Below, piece after piece: positions 30,120-39,858 of a stretch of 64,000 bases of DNA. Position 1 is the stretch's first letter. Every line of letters begins with the position of its first letter. Made by a program: the position numbers and the translations under genes. A model generated the notes under the pieces. It saw nothing but the letters and a program-made list of their open reading frames with translations, was not told where the DNA came from and made no database searches. Source of the stretch: Alteromonas sp. RKMC-009 (GTDB lineage: Bacteria; Pseudomonadota; Gammaproteobacteria; Enterobacterales; Alteromonadaceae). The DNA lies in assembly GCF_003584565.2 (NCBI RefSeq), contig NZ_CP031010.1, positions 2,914,001 to 2,978,000 on the forward strand, in the 5' to 3' direction.

Positions 30120-31052
30120 TTGCGGGAAAACCCCATGCGAACAGAATTTCAGACGATCACAGACGCACTGTCAGGGCATATTATTGGCAAGCCTCAACAG
30201 TTGAAGCTGGCTGTAACCTGCCTGCTGGCAAAAGGTCATTTATTGATTGAAGACTTACCGGGCATGGGCAAAACCACTTTGTCTCATGCGCTGGCAAATG
30301 TATTCGGCTTGTCTTATTCCCGTATTCAGTTCACGTCAGACTTACTGCCCGCAGATATGCTGGGGGTGAACGTGTTCGATCAACAGCAGCACGAATTCAG
30401 GTTTCACCCCGGTCCGGTATTCAACGAACTGATCCTGGCAGATGAAATTAACCGTGCGTCACCGAAAACACAAAGTGCGCTGCTTGAAGCCATGGAAGAA
30501 AACCAGGTCAGCGTTGACGGCACCACTTATCCGCTGCCCTCACCTTTTTTCGTTATTGCCACTCAAAACCCGGGCTATCAGAGCGGAACGTATCCCTTGC
30601 CGGAGTCACAGCTGGACCGTTTCCTCATGCGAATATCTCTGGGATACCCTTCAAGAGAAGCGGAAAAAGCCATGTTGCAGCAGCAAGGTGGCAGAGAGCA
30701 AGGTCCGCTGGCGGAAAAAATTGATCCCCGCTCACTGCTCCGCTATCAACAACAGGTCAACGATGTGCATTGCAGTGAAGCCGTACTGGAATACGTGCTT
30801 AACCTGGTAAATCAGAGCCGGGAGCAAAGTGGTTATCCGCAACCCCTCTCCCCAAGGGCAAGCCGTGCCCTGTTAAACGCAGCAAAAGCCTGGGCATTCA
30901 TTCACGATCGCGACTACATAGTCCCTGAAGATGTTCAGGCTATTTTTGCCGCCGTGGCGGAACACAGATTACGGGGTACTCATCACGATTCCATCGAAGA
31001 AAATACACTGAGTAAGCGGTTGCTGAACAGTGTGGACCCGCTGGCAGCCTGA
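30120..31052 (+). CDS. MoxR-family AAA+ ATPase
   Basis: 310 residues. Walker A is DLPGMGKTTLSHAL, Walker B is ILADEINRASPKTQSALLEAMEE, and ATQNP is sensor 1. MoxR ATPases act as chaperones for partner proteins and are nearly always encoded beside DUF58 proteins, as here. The start is uncertain. TTG at 30120 has AAGGA eight bases upstream, while ATG at 30135 (MRTEFQTITDAL) has no good ribosome site. It begins the moxR-DUF58-tgpA operon, divergent from seqA. Confidence 0.93.
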   Translation: MRENPMRTEFQTITDALSGHIIGKPQQLKLAVTCLLAKGHLLIEDLPGMGKTTLSHALANVFGLSYSRIQFTSDLLPADMLGVNVFDQQQHEFRFHPGPVFNELILADEINRASPKTQSALLEAMEENQVSVDGTTYPLPSPFFVIATQNPGYQSGTYPLPESQLDRFLMRISLGYPSREAEKAMLQQQGGREQGPLAEKIDPRSLLRYQQQVNDVHCSEAVLEYVLNLVNQSREQSGYPQPLSPRASRALLNAAKAWAFIHDRDYIVPEDVQAIFAAVAEHRLRGTHHDSIEENTLSKRLLNSVDPLAA

Positions 31053-31059
31053 AAAGCGG

Positions 31060-32022
31060 ATGATGAGAAAAACTTTCGGAGCATGGTCGTTAAAATGGCT
31101 GGCTAAGAGAATGCCGCCGGACACTGTTCATCAGTTACATCATGGTAATATCTTCATCTTTCCGGGTACCTTCGGCTGGTTTTACCTGATGATGACCGCC
31201 TGTCTGTTTCTGCTTGCGGTTAACTATCAGAATAATCTTCTGCTTTTTCTTTGCCAGTTTCTGTTAAGCCTTTTCCTTATTACCTTGTTCACTGCCTACA
31301 AAAATATCTCAGGGATACGATTGTCAGCAAGAGAGCTAAAGCCGGTGTTCGCCGGCGAAAATGGATTTATGACGGTTGATATTACCGCCGCTGAAGGGAA
31401 ATCTCTGCGGGGACTAATGGAAATCAGATGGTACGGTGATATTGACCGCAGCACGTTGGATCTTGAACAGGAAATAAAATCTCATCATCTGGCAATACAG
31501 GCAGATAAACGGGGCATCATGAGATTGCCCAGAGTGACCGTCACCTCCTCTTTTCCCCTCGGACTGGTAAAGTGCTGGACCCATCCTGATTTTAATCAGA
31601 CGCTGTTAGTCTATCCGCAGAAAAAGCCCGAGCACGCCGATCTGTCTCAATGGTATGCCCGCAGCGGTAACGGCAAGCAGGTGCAAAATGGCACCGATGA
31701 CTTCTTTGCACTGCAGCCCTGGCAGAGCGGAGAGCCGTTAAACCGCGTTGCATGGAAACGGGTCGCCAAAGGCGGTGACCGTGTAAATAAGATTTTCACT
31801 GACCAACAGCCGGTCAGCGGCTATCTGGATATCCGTCAGTTACGCACGGATACAGAGACGGCGCTGTCGGTGCTGAGCTGGCAGGTCACTCAACTGTCAG
31901 CAACGGGAACACAATTTGGCCTGAAACTGGATAACCTGGTGATCCAGCCGGGCTGCGGACAACAGCACAAACAGGCCTGTCTGAAAGCACTGGCCCTTTT
32001 CCGGCAGGACACACCGTCATGA
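31060..32022 (+). CDS. DUF58 domain-containing protein
   Basis: About 320 residues from the ATG pair at 31060/31063. Two adjacent membrane segments lie near residues 40-90 (WFYLMMTACLFLLAVNY, LLLFLCQFLLSLFLITLF). A von Willebrand-like DUF58 domain follows (VYPQKKPE..., NGTDDFFALQPWQSGEPLNRVAWK). DUF58 proteins are partners of MoxR ATPases. It starts 7 bp after moxR and its stop overlaps the next ATG (ATGATG). The exact role is unknown. Confidence 0.88.
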   Translation: MMRKTFGAWSLKWLAKRMPPDTVHQLHHGNIFIFPGTFGWFYLMMTACLFLLAVNYQNNLLLFLCQFLLSLFLITLFTAYKNISGIRLSARELKPVFAGENGFMTVDITAAEGKSLRGLMEIRWYGDIDRSTLDLEQEIKSHHLAIQADKRGIMRLPRVTVTSSFPLGLVKCWTHPDFNQTLLVYPQKKPEHADLSQWYARSGNGKQVQNGTDDFFALQPWQSGEPLNRVAWKRVAKGGDRVNKIFTDQQPVSGYLDIRQLRTDTETALSVLSWQVTQLSATGTQFGLKLDNLVIQPGCGQQHKQACLKALALFRQDTPS

Positions 32023-34040
32023 TGTCTGTAAGCCTGCCCATCGCGGGGAACCGTGAAAGTATGCTGACCTCCATTTTCTTTGTGGTGCTGGCGGCCTCCC
32101 TGTTCAGCGATATTCATTTGTGGGTACTACTGCTTTGTTTATGTGCCGGCATTGTCAGAGGATTTTTGTTTCTCGGCTGGTACAACCATATGCCCGGAAA
32201 ACGTATGGTCAACTTACTTGCCCTGCTGGCAGGAACAGCACTGATCACCACCAGTGACGGTATGGATTTCCTGCATATTATGGTTAACCTGCTGCTACTG
32301 GCCTGTGCGCTAAAATTAATGTTGTTAAGTAAGCGACGGGATTTCTATCAACTTTTTATCTGCGCCATATTCCTGCTGGCCTGCGGTTTCATTTTCTATC
32401 AGTCGCTGGCCCGTACCTTATTTTACGGCATCATGTTTCTGTTCCTACTTTATATTCTGTTGTCTGCCCACACACCGTCGTCGACCAGACAATTCAGACA
32501 AAAGAAAACCTTTATCCTGTTCTTTCAGGCGTTGCCTCTTGCCGTTATCTTGTTTGTGTTTATGCCCCGGCTTCCCCCTTTATGGAAAATGCCGGAAGGT
32601 AAGTCCACAGAAACCGGGCTGGCAGAAACCATTACGCCGGGTGACATTGCCAATCTCGCACAGTCTGAAAAGCTGGCATTCAGTGCCACATTCTCAACGC
32701 CTGTTCCGGTCAGAGAACAACTCTACTGGCGTGCATTGACGCTGGAACATTTTGACGGAAAATCGTGGTCAGTCAGTGAAACAAGGCAATACGCTGAAAC
32801 CCAATTGCGGTATATGAATAAGCCGTTCCGGCCGGCCCTCAGCGGTGAGCCTGTCCGCTATGAAGTCATTGCCGAACCCACCAAAAAATCCTGGTTATTT
32901 GCATTAGACACTGCTGTCCCCGACAGTGCAGCCAGTCAACGGGAATTGTGGCAGGGCTGGCAATACCAGCTAACATCAAGACAGCCACTGTTCAGCCGCT
33001 ATGCTTATTATGTTGCCTCCTACCCTGACTCTCCGCGAAGTCAGGGGAATGCGGCGCTGGACAATACGCTTAACCTGCAGGTGCCGGAAAGAGGCAATGA
33101 CAAAACCAGGGAATGGGTACACGGACTCAGAGAGATGCACCCTGATAACCGGGCATTTGTATCAGCACTGATGCGTTATTTTAATGACAAGCCTTTCAGT
33201 TACACGTTAACACCACCGCCCATGCTTAATGATCCGGTAGACAGTTTCCTGTTTGACCATCAACAGGGGTTTTGTGCTCATTATGCCAGTGCGATGACGT
33301 TTGCACTGCGGCTTGCCGGTATACCCGCCCGCATTGTGACAGGTTATCAGGGTGGCACGCCTATCAATGATGAAACCGTCAATGTGTATCAGTACGACGC
33401 TCACGCCTGGGTAGAAGCAAAAACCGACGGAACGAACTGGCAAAGCTACGATCCGACAACCATGGTTGCGCCTTCACGAATTTTCGACGGTTTTGAGCAG
33501 GCAGCAAGATTCTCGACAGAGATTCAGGGCGATCATCCGCTAAACGGTATCAGTCAGCTTGCGTTCTTCGATGCATTGCGCAACATGAGTGCGCAAATGG
33601 ATTTTCTCTGGAGCCGCTGGTTTTTAGGCTATAACAATGATAAACAAACGGACATTCTAGACCGTATTTTAAATGGTATTACGCCGTTAAAGCTCAGTTT
33701 ATTTGCCGCCGGCCTGCTATTGTTCACAGGCGCGCTGCTAATTATATTCTTTGTACCGGGATGGCAACGAAGTCACATTGCCAGAGAAAAGAAGTACTAT
33801 CTTGGCGCGGTTGAGAAACTGGAACAAAAATTTGGCCTGCAACGGGAAAACCGCAGTCCGGGACAATTCTATGAATACTGTAAACATAAAGTGCCGGAGG
33901 CTATAGCAAACGATCTCGCCAGTCTGACCAGATTGTTTGAACAGTATCAATATCATCCTCATCAGGCTCCTCCGGCAACGGCGATTCGAGAAGCTGCGAA
34001 ACAACTCTGCTGGCGGGTGCGAAATACTGCCCGTCATTAA
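32019..34040 (+). CDS. tgpA: TgpA-type membrane transglutaminase-like protein
   Basis: 673 residues. The N-terminal DUF3488 part has about six membrane segments to residue 190. A periplasmic transglutaminase-like domain follows, with triad Cys419 (GFCAHYAS), His462 (DAHAWVE) and Asp478 (YDPT). A further membrane segment lies near 560-580, and a C-terminal cytoplasmic DUF4129-like region closes the protein. In Pseudomonas aeruginosa TgpA is essential for viability and lies in the same moxR-DUF58-tgpA order. Its last 140 bp overlap, antisense, the end of a convergent gene, which is unusual. Confidence 0.9.
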   Translation: MMSVSLPIAGNRESMLTSIFFVVLAASLFSDIHLWVLLLCLCAGIVRGFLFLGWYNHMPGKRMVNLLALLAGTALITTSDGMDFLHIMVNLLLLACALKLMLLSKRRDFYQLFICAIFLLACGFIFYQSLARTLFYGIMFLFLLYILLSAHTPSSTRQFRQKKTFILFFQALPLAVILFVFMPRLPPLWKMPEGKSTETGLAETITPGDIANLAQSEKLAFSATFSTPVPVREQLYWRALTLEHFDGKSWSVSETRQYAETQLRYMNKPFRPALSGEPVRYEVIAEPTKKSWLFALDTAVPDSAASQRELWQGWQYQLTSRQPLFSRYAYYVASYPDSPRSQGNAALDNTLNLQVPERGNDKTREWVHGLREMHPDNRAFVSALMRYFNDKPFSYTLTPPPMLNDPVDSFLFDHQQGFCAHYASAMTFALRLAGIPARIVTGYQGGTPINDETVNVYQYDAHAWVEAKTDGTNWQSYDPTTMVAPSRIFDGFEQAARFSTEIQGDHPLNGISQLAFFDALRNMSAQMDFLWSRWFLGYNNDKQTDILDRILNGITPLKLSLFAAGLLLFTGALLIIFFVPGWQRSHIAREKKYYLGAVEKLEQKFGLQRENRSPGQFYEYCKHKVPEAIANDLASLTRLFEQYQYHPHQAPPATAIREAAKQLCWRVRNTARH

Positions 34041-34455
34041 AGCTGACCACATCCATGCCGTAATACCGCTGAAAACGACAGCTTTCCGCCAGAGTTTGCC
34101 GCGGATAATAAGGTACATAGCTGACAGTAGCATGGCTGCAATACTCATGGATCCCTTCAGCCAGTTCTGATGACTGCCCTGCAAGCAACCATAACTCAGC
34201 AATTTTACAGGGGCCGGCATAGAATATAATGCAACGTGCTGTGATGATGACTTTGGTTACCCGGCTGACAGGTACAACGACTGCCGCTTCCAGCCTGAGC
34301 AATGAGGCGACGGTGGGATAAATGGCAATGGTATCTTTACCGCCCTGCTTCCCTTTGCGAAGCATGGACTTGTACCAGGCGTTTCTGAACCATAACCAGT
34401 AGACGATAAAGCCGAGGGGGATCACTGTCGCGAGTGTGTGAACTATCCATTGCAT
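33901..34455 (-). CDS. uncharacterised single-pass membrane protein, overlaps tgpA
   Basis: 184 residues. I do not recognise the family. An N-terminal membrane segment (VIPLGFIVYWLWF, about residues 11-23) is followed by a cytoplasmic basic patch (KSMLRKGKQGGK). The rest is soluble with several Cys and Tyr residues (ARCIIFYAGPCKIAELWLLAG, CSHATVSYVPYYPR). The tail is acidic (PLPEEPDEDDIDT). The start ATG has an AGAGAG ribosome site. The frame begins well outside tgpA, and the 415 bp upstream of the overlap look coding, so it is probably real. Its last 46 codons are antisense to tgpA. Confidence 0.68.
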   Translation of the reverse strand: MQWIVHTLATVIPLGFIVYWLWFRNAWYKSMLRKGKQGGKDTIAIYPTVASLLRLEAAVVVPVSRVTKVIITARCIIFYAGPCKIAELWLLAGQSSELAEGIHEYCSHATVSYVPYYPRQTLAESCRFQRYYGMDVVSFNDGQYFAPASRVVSQLLESPLPEEPDEDDIDTVQTIWSDWRDRLL

Positions 34456-34535
34456 AACTCTCTCCTTTAAGCCGCTTAAATGTATCAGTTGCCGGAGTCA
34501 TCGCAAGTACAGGTTTAGTACAGTTTTTCCGAGCC

Positions 34536-34567
34536 ATAAAAAAACCCGCCGGATGGCGGGTTTTTTA
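34536..34567. terminator. bidirectional terminator downstream of fusA2
   Basis: ACCCGCC (34544-34550), loop GGAT, then GGCGGGT (34555-34561). It is flanked by an A-run on the left and TTTTTT on the right, so it works in both directions. The A-run serves fusA2 on the minus strand. Confidence 0.88.
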
Positions 34568-34583
34568 AAGCTTTCCAGAAGAA

Positions 34584-36671
34584 TTACTTAGCTGCTTTAC
34601 GCGCTTTCGCTTCTTCCATTACTTTCTCAGCTACGTTCTGAGGACATGCTGAGTAGTGGCTGAATTCCATAGAGAACTGACCACGACCTGATGTGATAGT
34701 ACGCAGGTGTCCGATGTAACCGAACATTTCTGACAGAGGTACGTCTGCCTTGATGCGAACGCCGGTAGCACCAGCTTCCTGGTCTTTGATCATACCACGA
34801 CGACGGTTAAGGTCACCGATTACGTCACCTACGTTGTCTTCAGGGCTGAACACGTCAACTTTCATGATTGGCTCAAGAAGCTGAGGACCGGCTTTAGGCA
34901 TAGATTGACGGAATGCACCTTTCGCTGCGATTTCGAACGCGATTGCTGATGAGTCAACTGCGTGGAAACCACCGTCGTACAGTTCAACTTCAACGTCCAG
35001 TACCGGATAACCAGCCAGAGGACCCATGTCCATCATACCCTTGAAGCCCTTCTCGATAGCAGGGAAGAATTCTTTAGGTACGTTACCACCAACAACGGTA
35101 GATTTGAACGTGAAGCCAGAGTTAGTTTCACCAGGACGGATGCGGTAATCAATCTTACCGAACTGACCAGAACCACCAGACTGTTTCTTGTGCGTGTAGC
35201 TGTCTTCTACCGGAGTAGTGATAGTTTCACGGTAAGCAACCTGTGGTTGACCTACTTCCAGCTCAACGCCGTAAGTACGCTTCAGGATGTCTACTTTGAT
35301 GTCTAAGTGAAGCTCACCCATACCTTTCAGGATGGTTTCGCCAGAATCTTCATCAGTTTCAACCTGGAACGAAGGATCTTCTGCAACCAGTTTACCGATA
35401 GCGATAGACATCTTCTCGTTAGCACCTTTATCTTTAGGCTTAACAGCGATAGAGATTACCGGCTCAGGGAAGATCATTGGCTCAAGGGTACAAGGGTTCT
35501 TAGGATCACACAGTGTGTGACCAGTCTGAACATTCTTCATACCTACAACAGCCAGAATGTCACCTGCTTGCGCAGAAGTCAGTTCTGTACGTTCGTCAGC
35601 GTGCATTTCTACCATACGACCGATACGCTCAGTCTTACCGGTAGCAGAGTTCAGGATAGTGTCACCCTTGTTCAGCTTACCAGAGTAGATACGGATGAAG
35701 GTAAGCGCACCGAAGCGGTCGTCCATGATTTTGAACGCCAGCGCACGGAACGGCTCGTCAACAGATACTGTTGCAACTTCACCAGTAGGTTCACCAGTTT
35801 CTTCGTCAGTCAGTTCCTGTGGATCAACTTCTGTAGGAGAAGGCAGGAAGTCAACAACTGCGTCCAGAACCAGCTGGATACCTTTGTTTTTGAAAGCAGA
35901 ACCACAGTAAGTCGGGAAGAATGCCAGATCACGGGTACCTTTACGGATACAACGCTTGATGTCTTCCAGAGAAGGTTCTTCACCTTCCATGTAAGCCATC
36001 ATCAGGTCATCGTCCTGCTCAACGGCAGTTTCGATCATTTGCTCACGGTATTCGTTGGCTTTGTCAACCATATCAGCAGGGATATCTACAACTTCGTAGT
36101 TTTCTGGCAGGCCAGAGTCATCCCAGATGTACGCTTTCATGTCGAGCAGGTTAACAACACCTTTGAACTCGTCTTCGATACCGATTGGCAGGGTCATTAC
36201 CAGTGGGTTAGCAGCAAGTACTTTCTTAACCTGGCCAACAACACGGTAGAAATCTGCACCCATACGGTCCAGTTTGTTTACGAAGATTACACGGGCAACT
36301 TCTGATTCGTTAGCATAACGCCAGTTAGTTTCAGACTGAGGCTCAACACCGCCTGAACCACAGAAAACACCGATACCACCATCCAATACTTTCAGAGAAC
36401 GGTAAACTTCAACTGTGAAGTCAACGTGTCCCGGAGTATCGATGATGTTCATACGGTGGTCTTTCCAGAAACAAGTAGTCGCAGCAGACTGGATAGTAAT
36501 ACCGCGCTCAGCTTCCTGTTCCATGAAGTCAGTAGTTGACTCACCATCGTGTACCTCACCAGTTTTATGGATTTTACCGGTAAGCTTCAAAATACGTTCT
36601 GTAGTGGTAGTCTTACCCGCGTCTACGTGGGCGAAGATACCAATGTTTCTGTAAAGAGATAAGTCTGACAT
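34584..36671 (-). CDS. fusA2: elongation factor G 2
   Basis: 695 residues with the full EF-G layout. GTPase motifs are [19 protein letters not shown] and NKLDRMGA. Domains II-V end in [23 protein letters not shown] drives ribosome translocation and, with RRF, recycling. The start ([20 protein letters not shown]) and [18 protein letters not shown] resemble the second EF-G of Vibrio and Shewanella rather than the str-operon protein. No rpsL, rpsG or tuf lies beside it. It is probably a paralogue to a primary fusA elsewhere. Codon use is strongly biased, indicating high expression; this creates long antisense open frames. It stands alone. Confidence 0.93.
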   Translation of the reverse strand: MSDLSLYRNIGIFAHVDAGKTTTTERILKLTGKIHKTGEVHDGESTTDFMEQEAERGITIQSAATTCFWKDHRMNIIDTPGHVDFTVEVYRSLKVLDGGIGVFCGSGGVEPQSETNWRYANESEVARVIFVNKLDRMGADFYRVVGQVKKVLAANPLVMTLPIGIEDEFKGVVNLLDMKAYIWDDSGLPENYEVVDIPADMVDKANEYREQMIETAVEQDDDLMMAYMEGEEPSLEDIKRCIRKGTRDLAFFPTYCGSAFKNKGIQLVLDAVVDFLPSPTEVDPQELTDEETGEPTGEVATVSVDEPFRALAFKIMDDRFGALTFIRIYSGKLNKGDTILNSATGKTERIGRMVEMHADERTELTSAQAGDILAVVGMKNVQTGHTLCDPKNPCTLEPMIFPEPVISIAVKPKDKGANEKMSIAIGKLVAEDPSFQVETDEDSGETILKGMGELHLDIKVDILKRTYGVELEVGQPQVAYRETITTPVEDSYTHKKQSGGSGQFGKIDYRIRPGETNSGFTFKSTVVGGNVPKEFFPAIEKGFKGMMDMGPLAGYPVLDVEVELYDGGFHAVDSSAIAFEIAAKGAFRQSMPKAGPQLLEPIMKVDVFSPEDNVGDVIGDLNRRRGMIKDQEAGATGVRIKADVPLSEMFGYIGHLRTITSGRGQFSMEFSHYSACPQNVAEKVMEEAKARKAAK

Positions 36672-36837
36672 TAGTTCACTTTCGTTGGTTCAGAGTAAAA
36701 AAACGGCGGGATTATAAAGGATTTCAATACCAGATTTATAGTCCTTTGCGAAAAAAGTCTAAAACTTATTCAGCAGTTCCGCGCCAAGCCTTTAATTTTA
36801 TATTTAAAATCAATAAATTACCATCATAAGGCTTTAT

Positions 36838-37914
36838 TTAAGCTTTTATGACAGTAACAGTAACCTCGTCGCGATTATGATAAAGGTGTCTGACTTTCAT
36901 CCGAAAGCCGCCAGCTTTTTTGCCAAGTCGCGATTGTATTTCCCCGATAGCGGCCGTCACCGTGTCGTATCGTTTCTTCATTGGCAGCTTAAGGTTGAAA
37001 ATCGCATGATCTGCCCAACCTTTTTCCAGCCACTCACTCATGAGTACCGCTACCCTGTCGGGGCGCTCTATCATATCACACACCAGCAAATCTACACGGC
37101 CAAATTTGGGCTTATAAGTAAAGCCGTCTGCCGCATAATGGTCCACTAATCCTGTTGCCATGAGTTCTTCGTCGATAGCACCGTTGTCAATGGCCTCAAC
37201 GCCCATCTCACGGATCACCAGCTGATACGTCCAGCCGCCCGGACACGCCCCCAGATCTACCGCACGGGCGCCTTCACGGAAAATTTCCCGTCGTTCTTCA
37301 TCGTTCAGCATGGTCAGAATGGCTTCCTCAAGCTTGAGAGTCGACCGGCTGGGTGCTTTCGGCGGAAATTTCAGACGACAGATGCCGTTAGCAAAGGGAC
37401 TGCGCATGGCCGGATAAGAATGGCCCACGAAACAATTGTCATAATCAGTGAAGAAAACATGCAATGCTCTGCCGTCTTCTTTTTCTTTATATGTCAGTGC
37501 TCCCTGCTTTCTTAAACCTTGCCGCAGTGGCACAGTGAACTTCCGGCAGAATTTAGCCAGCGCTTTTCCTGCTTCGGTATCTGCATGCTCGACAAACAAT
37601 AAGGTGTTTTTCCACTCATCCGTGTCTGCGTCGCTGATGGCAGCCAGTACCGGACCTGCCCGGTTTGTTTTGTCGAGATCTTCAAGATGAGCGGTGACCA
37701 CCACAATCTGACGGGGAAAAATGGTATCAGCCACAGCAAGACGCTGACCCAGCCGGTCTGCATCGCCCTGCTCATAAAAATGAAACAAAATGAAGCCCTG
37801 GTCCGGCGTAAATACCGGATACCCGTAAATACCGGCTTCAGAGGTCAATGCTGTCAGTTCCCCGGCGGTATCAGCTTCATAACCACTGCGGCAGTAAATC
37901 AGCAAACTATTCAT
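36838..37914 (-). CDS. rlmM: 23S rRNA C2498 2'-O-ribose methyltransferase
   Basis: 358 residues. RlmM methylates C2498 of 23S rRNA with S-adenosylmethionine. An N-terminal THUMP-like region (LLIYCRSGYEADTAGEL) is followed by a Rossmann methyltransferase domain with the SAM motif DLGACPGGWTYQL, and LVCDMIERP and HAIFNLKLPMKKRYD. The gcvA-(hydrolase)-DUF423-rlmM order is like E. coli gcvA-ygdD-rlmM. It overlaps the DUF423 gene by 8 bp. Confidence 0.95.
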   Translation of the reverse strand: MNSLLIYCRSGYEADTAGELTALTSEAGIYGYPVFTPDQGFILFHFYEQGDADRLGQRLAVADTIFPRQIVVVTAHLEDLDKTNRAGPVLAAISDADTDEWKNTLLFVEHADTEAGKALAKFCRKFTVPLRQGLRKQGALTYKEKEDGRALHVFFTDYDNCFVGHSYPAMRSPFANGICRLKFPPKAPSRSTLKLEEAILTMLNDEERREIFREGARAVDLGACPGGWTYQLVIREMGVEAIDNGAIDEELMATGLVDHYAADGFTYKPKFGRVDLLVCDMIERPDRVAVLMSEWLEKGWADHAIFNLKLPMKKRYDTVTAAIGEIQSRLGKKAGGFRMKVRHLYHNRDEVTVTVIKA

Positions 37915-38287
37915 GCCACTTTCCTTTTACCACACCGGTGATCAGTGCCACCCAGCCAATCATAAAGAATAAACCGCCAAGTGGCGTTACCGGTCCGAGA
38001 AAGCGCCATTCCAGCAAGGTGAGTAAGTAGATGCTGCCACTGAACAAAACAATGCCGGCAACAAAACAAATACCGGCGGTACTTAATAACCTGCTACTCA
38101 CGGCGTGTCGCAGTGCCGGCAAAATCAGTAACGCCAGCGCATGATAAAATTGATAGTCCACAGCGGTATGCCATGACGTCAGTTGTGAAGCGCTAAGCAT
38201 CGACTTTAGCGCATGCGCACCGAACGCGCCGAATATCACAGCGGCCAGCGCGGCAATAGCACCGGTAAGAACAAAAGGTTTTAGCAT
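37907..38287 (-). CDS. ygdD: DUF423 family membrane protein (YgdD-like)
   Basis: 126 residues with four membrane segments and the family pattern FGAFGAHALKS near residue 20, YHALALLILPAL, and VTPLGGLFFMIGWVAL. Function is unknown. It sits between the hydrolase gene (7 bp overlap) and rlmM (8 bp overlap), so the genes are co-translated. Confidence 0.92.
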   Translation of the reverse strand: MLKPFVLTGAIAALAAVIFGAFGAHALKSMLSASQLTSWHTAVDYQFYHALALLILPALRHAVSSRLLSTAGICFVAGIVLFSGSIYLLTLLEWRFLGPVTPLGGLFFMIGWVALITGVVKGKWHE

Positions 38288-38916
38288 GAAATAAGCCTGT
38301 TAATAAAAGCGGCTGAAGCTGAAGCCGCCTGCTGCATGTGTTCGTTTAATGTATGACCGCTGGATTTACGGGGCTTGAGACTGTGGTCGCCGTCAGGCAG
38401 AAAATGCAAAGTGACCTGACCGGACAGATTATAACCGTCAACTTCGCTTTGCGTACCGAAGGTGTCCCGTTCTCCCTGATTGATGAATACGGGTTTTGTC
38501 ATTTTCACCAGATGTTCCGTGCGCAGCTTTTCCGGCTTGCCGGGAGGATGAAAAGGATAACCAAACACCACCGCGCCTTTCGCCTCTGTTGCTTCAAGAA
38601 TCATCGTCGACACACGACCGCCCATAGACTTGCCGCCGATAAATACCGGCGAAGAAGTATTTTTGGCCACCTGCTCTACCAGATTTATATAAAAAGCTTC
38701 CAGTTTTTCTATTTTATCCGGTGGTCTTCTTTTACCGGTTTCCGCTATGGTCTGCATGTAGGGAAAATCAAAACGCGCCACCGTAATCCCCTGTGCTGCC
38801 AGTAAGGCAGCCATATCTGCCATAAAGGGAGACTGCATTCCCGCACCGGCACCATGAGCGAGGATCAAAACGGCGACCTCATGCTCTGCCCGGTCCGTGA
38901 TCATGTCAGACATCAT
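38281..38916 (-). CDS. alpha/beta hydrolase, KANL3/Tex30-like
   Basis: 211 residues from ATG 38916, which has GAGG six bases upstream and lies within the last codons of gcvA. The alpha/beta-hydrolase features are LILAHGAGAGMQSPFM (oxyanion strand), the nucleophile elbow GGKSMGGRVS, and a C-terminal GDHSLKPRK with the catalytic His. The family is annotated dienelactone-hydrolase-like, but the substrate is unknown. It is inserted between gcvA and ygdD relative to E. coli. Confidence 0.88.
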   Translation of the reverse strand: MMSDMITDRAEHEVAVLILAHGAGAGMQSPFMADMAALLAAQGITVARFDFPYMQTIAETGKRRPPDKIEKLEAFYINLVEQVAKNTSSPVFIGGKSMGGRVSTMILEATEAKGAVVFGYPFHPPGKPEKLRTEHLVKMTKPVFINQGERDTFGTQSEVDGYNLSGQVTLHFLPDGDHSLKPRKSSGHTLNEHMQQAASASAAFINRLISC

Positions 38917-39805
38917 ATTGTTCCTCTTCAACCTGCGCCAATATCCAGCTTCTGAACGCGGCGATTTTACCTAAATCTGCCTGCGCTTCATCACAAACCA
39001 GATAAAACGCATCCCGACTGGCGACTTTTTCTTCAAAAGGCATGATTAGACGGCCGGCATCCAGTTCCGGACGGGCAAGAATAGTGTTACCCAGCGCAAT
39101 GCCCTGCCCCAGCGCAGCAGCCTGGAGTACCAGCATGGAGTGACTGAACACCGGCCCCTGGTTTACATTCACGCCGGACACGCCGACACTTTTCAACCAG
39201 TTTTTCCAGGCCTCACGGCTTAAATCGTGCAGCAGAACATGGTGTTTCAAATCACTCAGGCTGTTCAGCGGTTTAGGGCCGTTAAACAACATGGGAGAGC
39301 ACAATGGAGTAAGGTACTCGGTATGCAGTTTATCGGCTTTCACACCGCTCCAGCGGCCCTTACCGTAATAAATGGCCACATCCACATCGTCTTCTAAAAA
39401 CCCTTCATCGAAATCTACCGCTTTAATACGAACATCAATATCCGGATGCTCAATGCTGAAACGACTGATACGGGGTACCAGCCACTGGCTGGCAAAACTT
39501 GGCGGCATAGCAACGGTAATCGCTCCTTTACTGCCTTTTGCCAGCAATCGTTCTGTGGCTTCCTGAAGATGTTTAAAGATATCTTTCAGCTCAAGAAAAT
39601 ATGCCTGTCCTTCTTCAGTAAGGAGCAACGTCCGGTTGCGGCGAAGAAACAACTTCATTGATAAGAATTCTTCGAGCGCTTTAATTTGATGACTGACAGC
39701 AGCCTGGGTAACGAATAATTCTTCGGCGGCTTTGGTAAAACTCAGGTGCCTGGCGGCGGCTTCAAAGGCTTTCAGCGCATTCAGCGGCGGCAAACGTCTA
39801 TGCAC
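38906..39805 (-). CDS. gcvA: glycine-cleavage transcriptional activator GcvA
   Basis: 299 residues of the LysR family in its GcvA branch: RRLPPLNALKAFEAAARHLS, FTKAAEELFVTQAAVSHQIK (helix-turn-helix), FASQWLVPRISRF, and DDVDVAIYYGKG. GcvA controls the gcvTHP glycine-cleavage operon, which is not in this window. Translation starts at GTG 39805 behind a GGAGGG ribosome site. A CTAAT-type inverted repeat 40 bp upstream suggests autoregulation. It is first of the gcvA-hydrolase-ygdD-rlmM set. Confidence 0.93.
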   Translation of the reverse strand: MHRRLPPLNALKAFEAAARHLSFTKAAEELFVTQAAVSHQIKALEEFLSMKLFLRRNRTLLLTEEGQAYFLELKDIFKHLQEATERLLAKGSKGAITVAMPPSFASQWLVPRISRFSIEHPDIDVRIKAVDFDEGFLEDDVDVAIYYGKGRWSGVKADKLHTEYLTPLCSPMLFNGPKPLNSLSDLKHHVLLHDLSREAWKNWLKSVGVSGVNVNQGPVFSHSMLVLQAAALGQGIALGNTILARPELDAGRLIMPFEEKVASRDAFYLVCDEAQADLGKIAAFRSWILAQVEEEQYDV

Positions 39806-39843
39806 GCTTCCCTCCGGCAGCTAAATGACCAACGTGATAAAGC

Positions 39844-39858
39844 ATTAGTTTTTCTAAT
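39844..39858. promoter_or_regulatory. GcvA-type binding site (CTAAT inverted repeat)
   Basis: ATTAG-TTTTT-CTAAT is an inverted pair of the CTAAT motif reported for E. coli GcvA, and it fits T-N11-A. It lies 39 bp upstream of the gcvA start. Confidence 0.6.

Noticed and set aside
35307..36305. 332-codon plus-strand open frame inside fusA2
   Set aside because: It is fully antisense to the strongly codon-biased EF-G gene. Its Thr/Phe/Arg/Val-rich translation has no recognisable domain, which is the usual shadow of biased codons.
36722..36837. AAGCCTT...AAGGCTT inverted repeat between rlmM and fusA2
   Set aside because: A 7-bp stem with a loop of over 30 bases in AT-rich DNA; not supportable as a terminator or operator.
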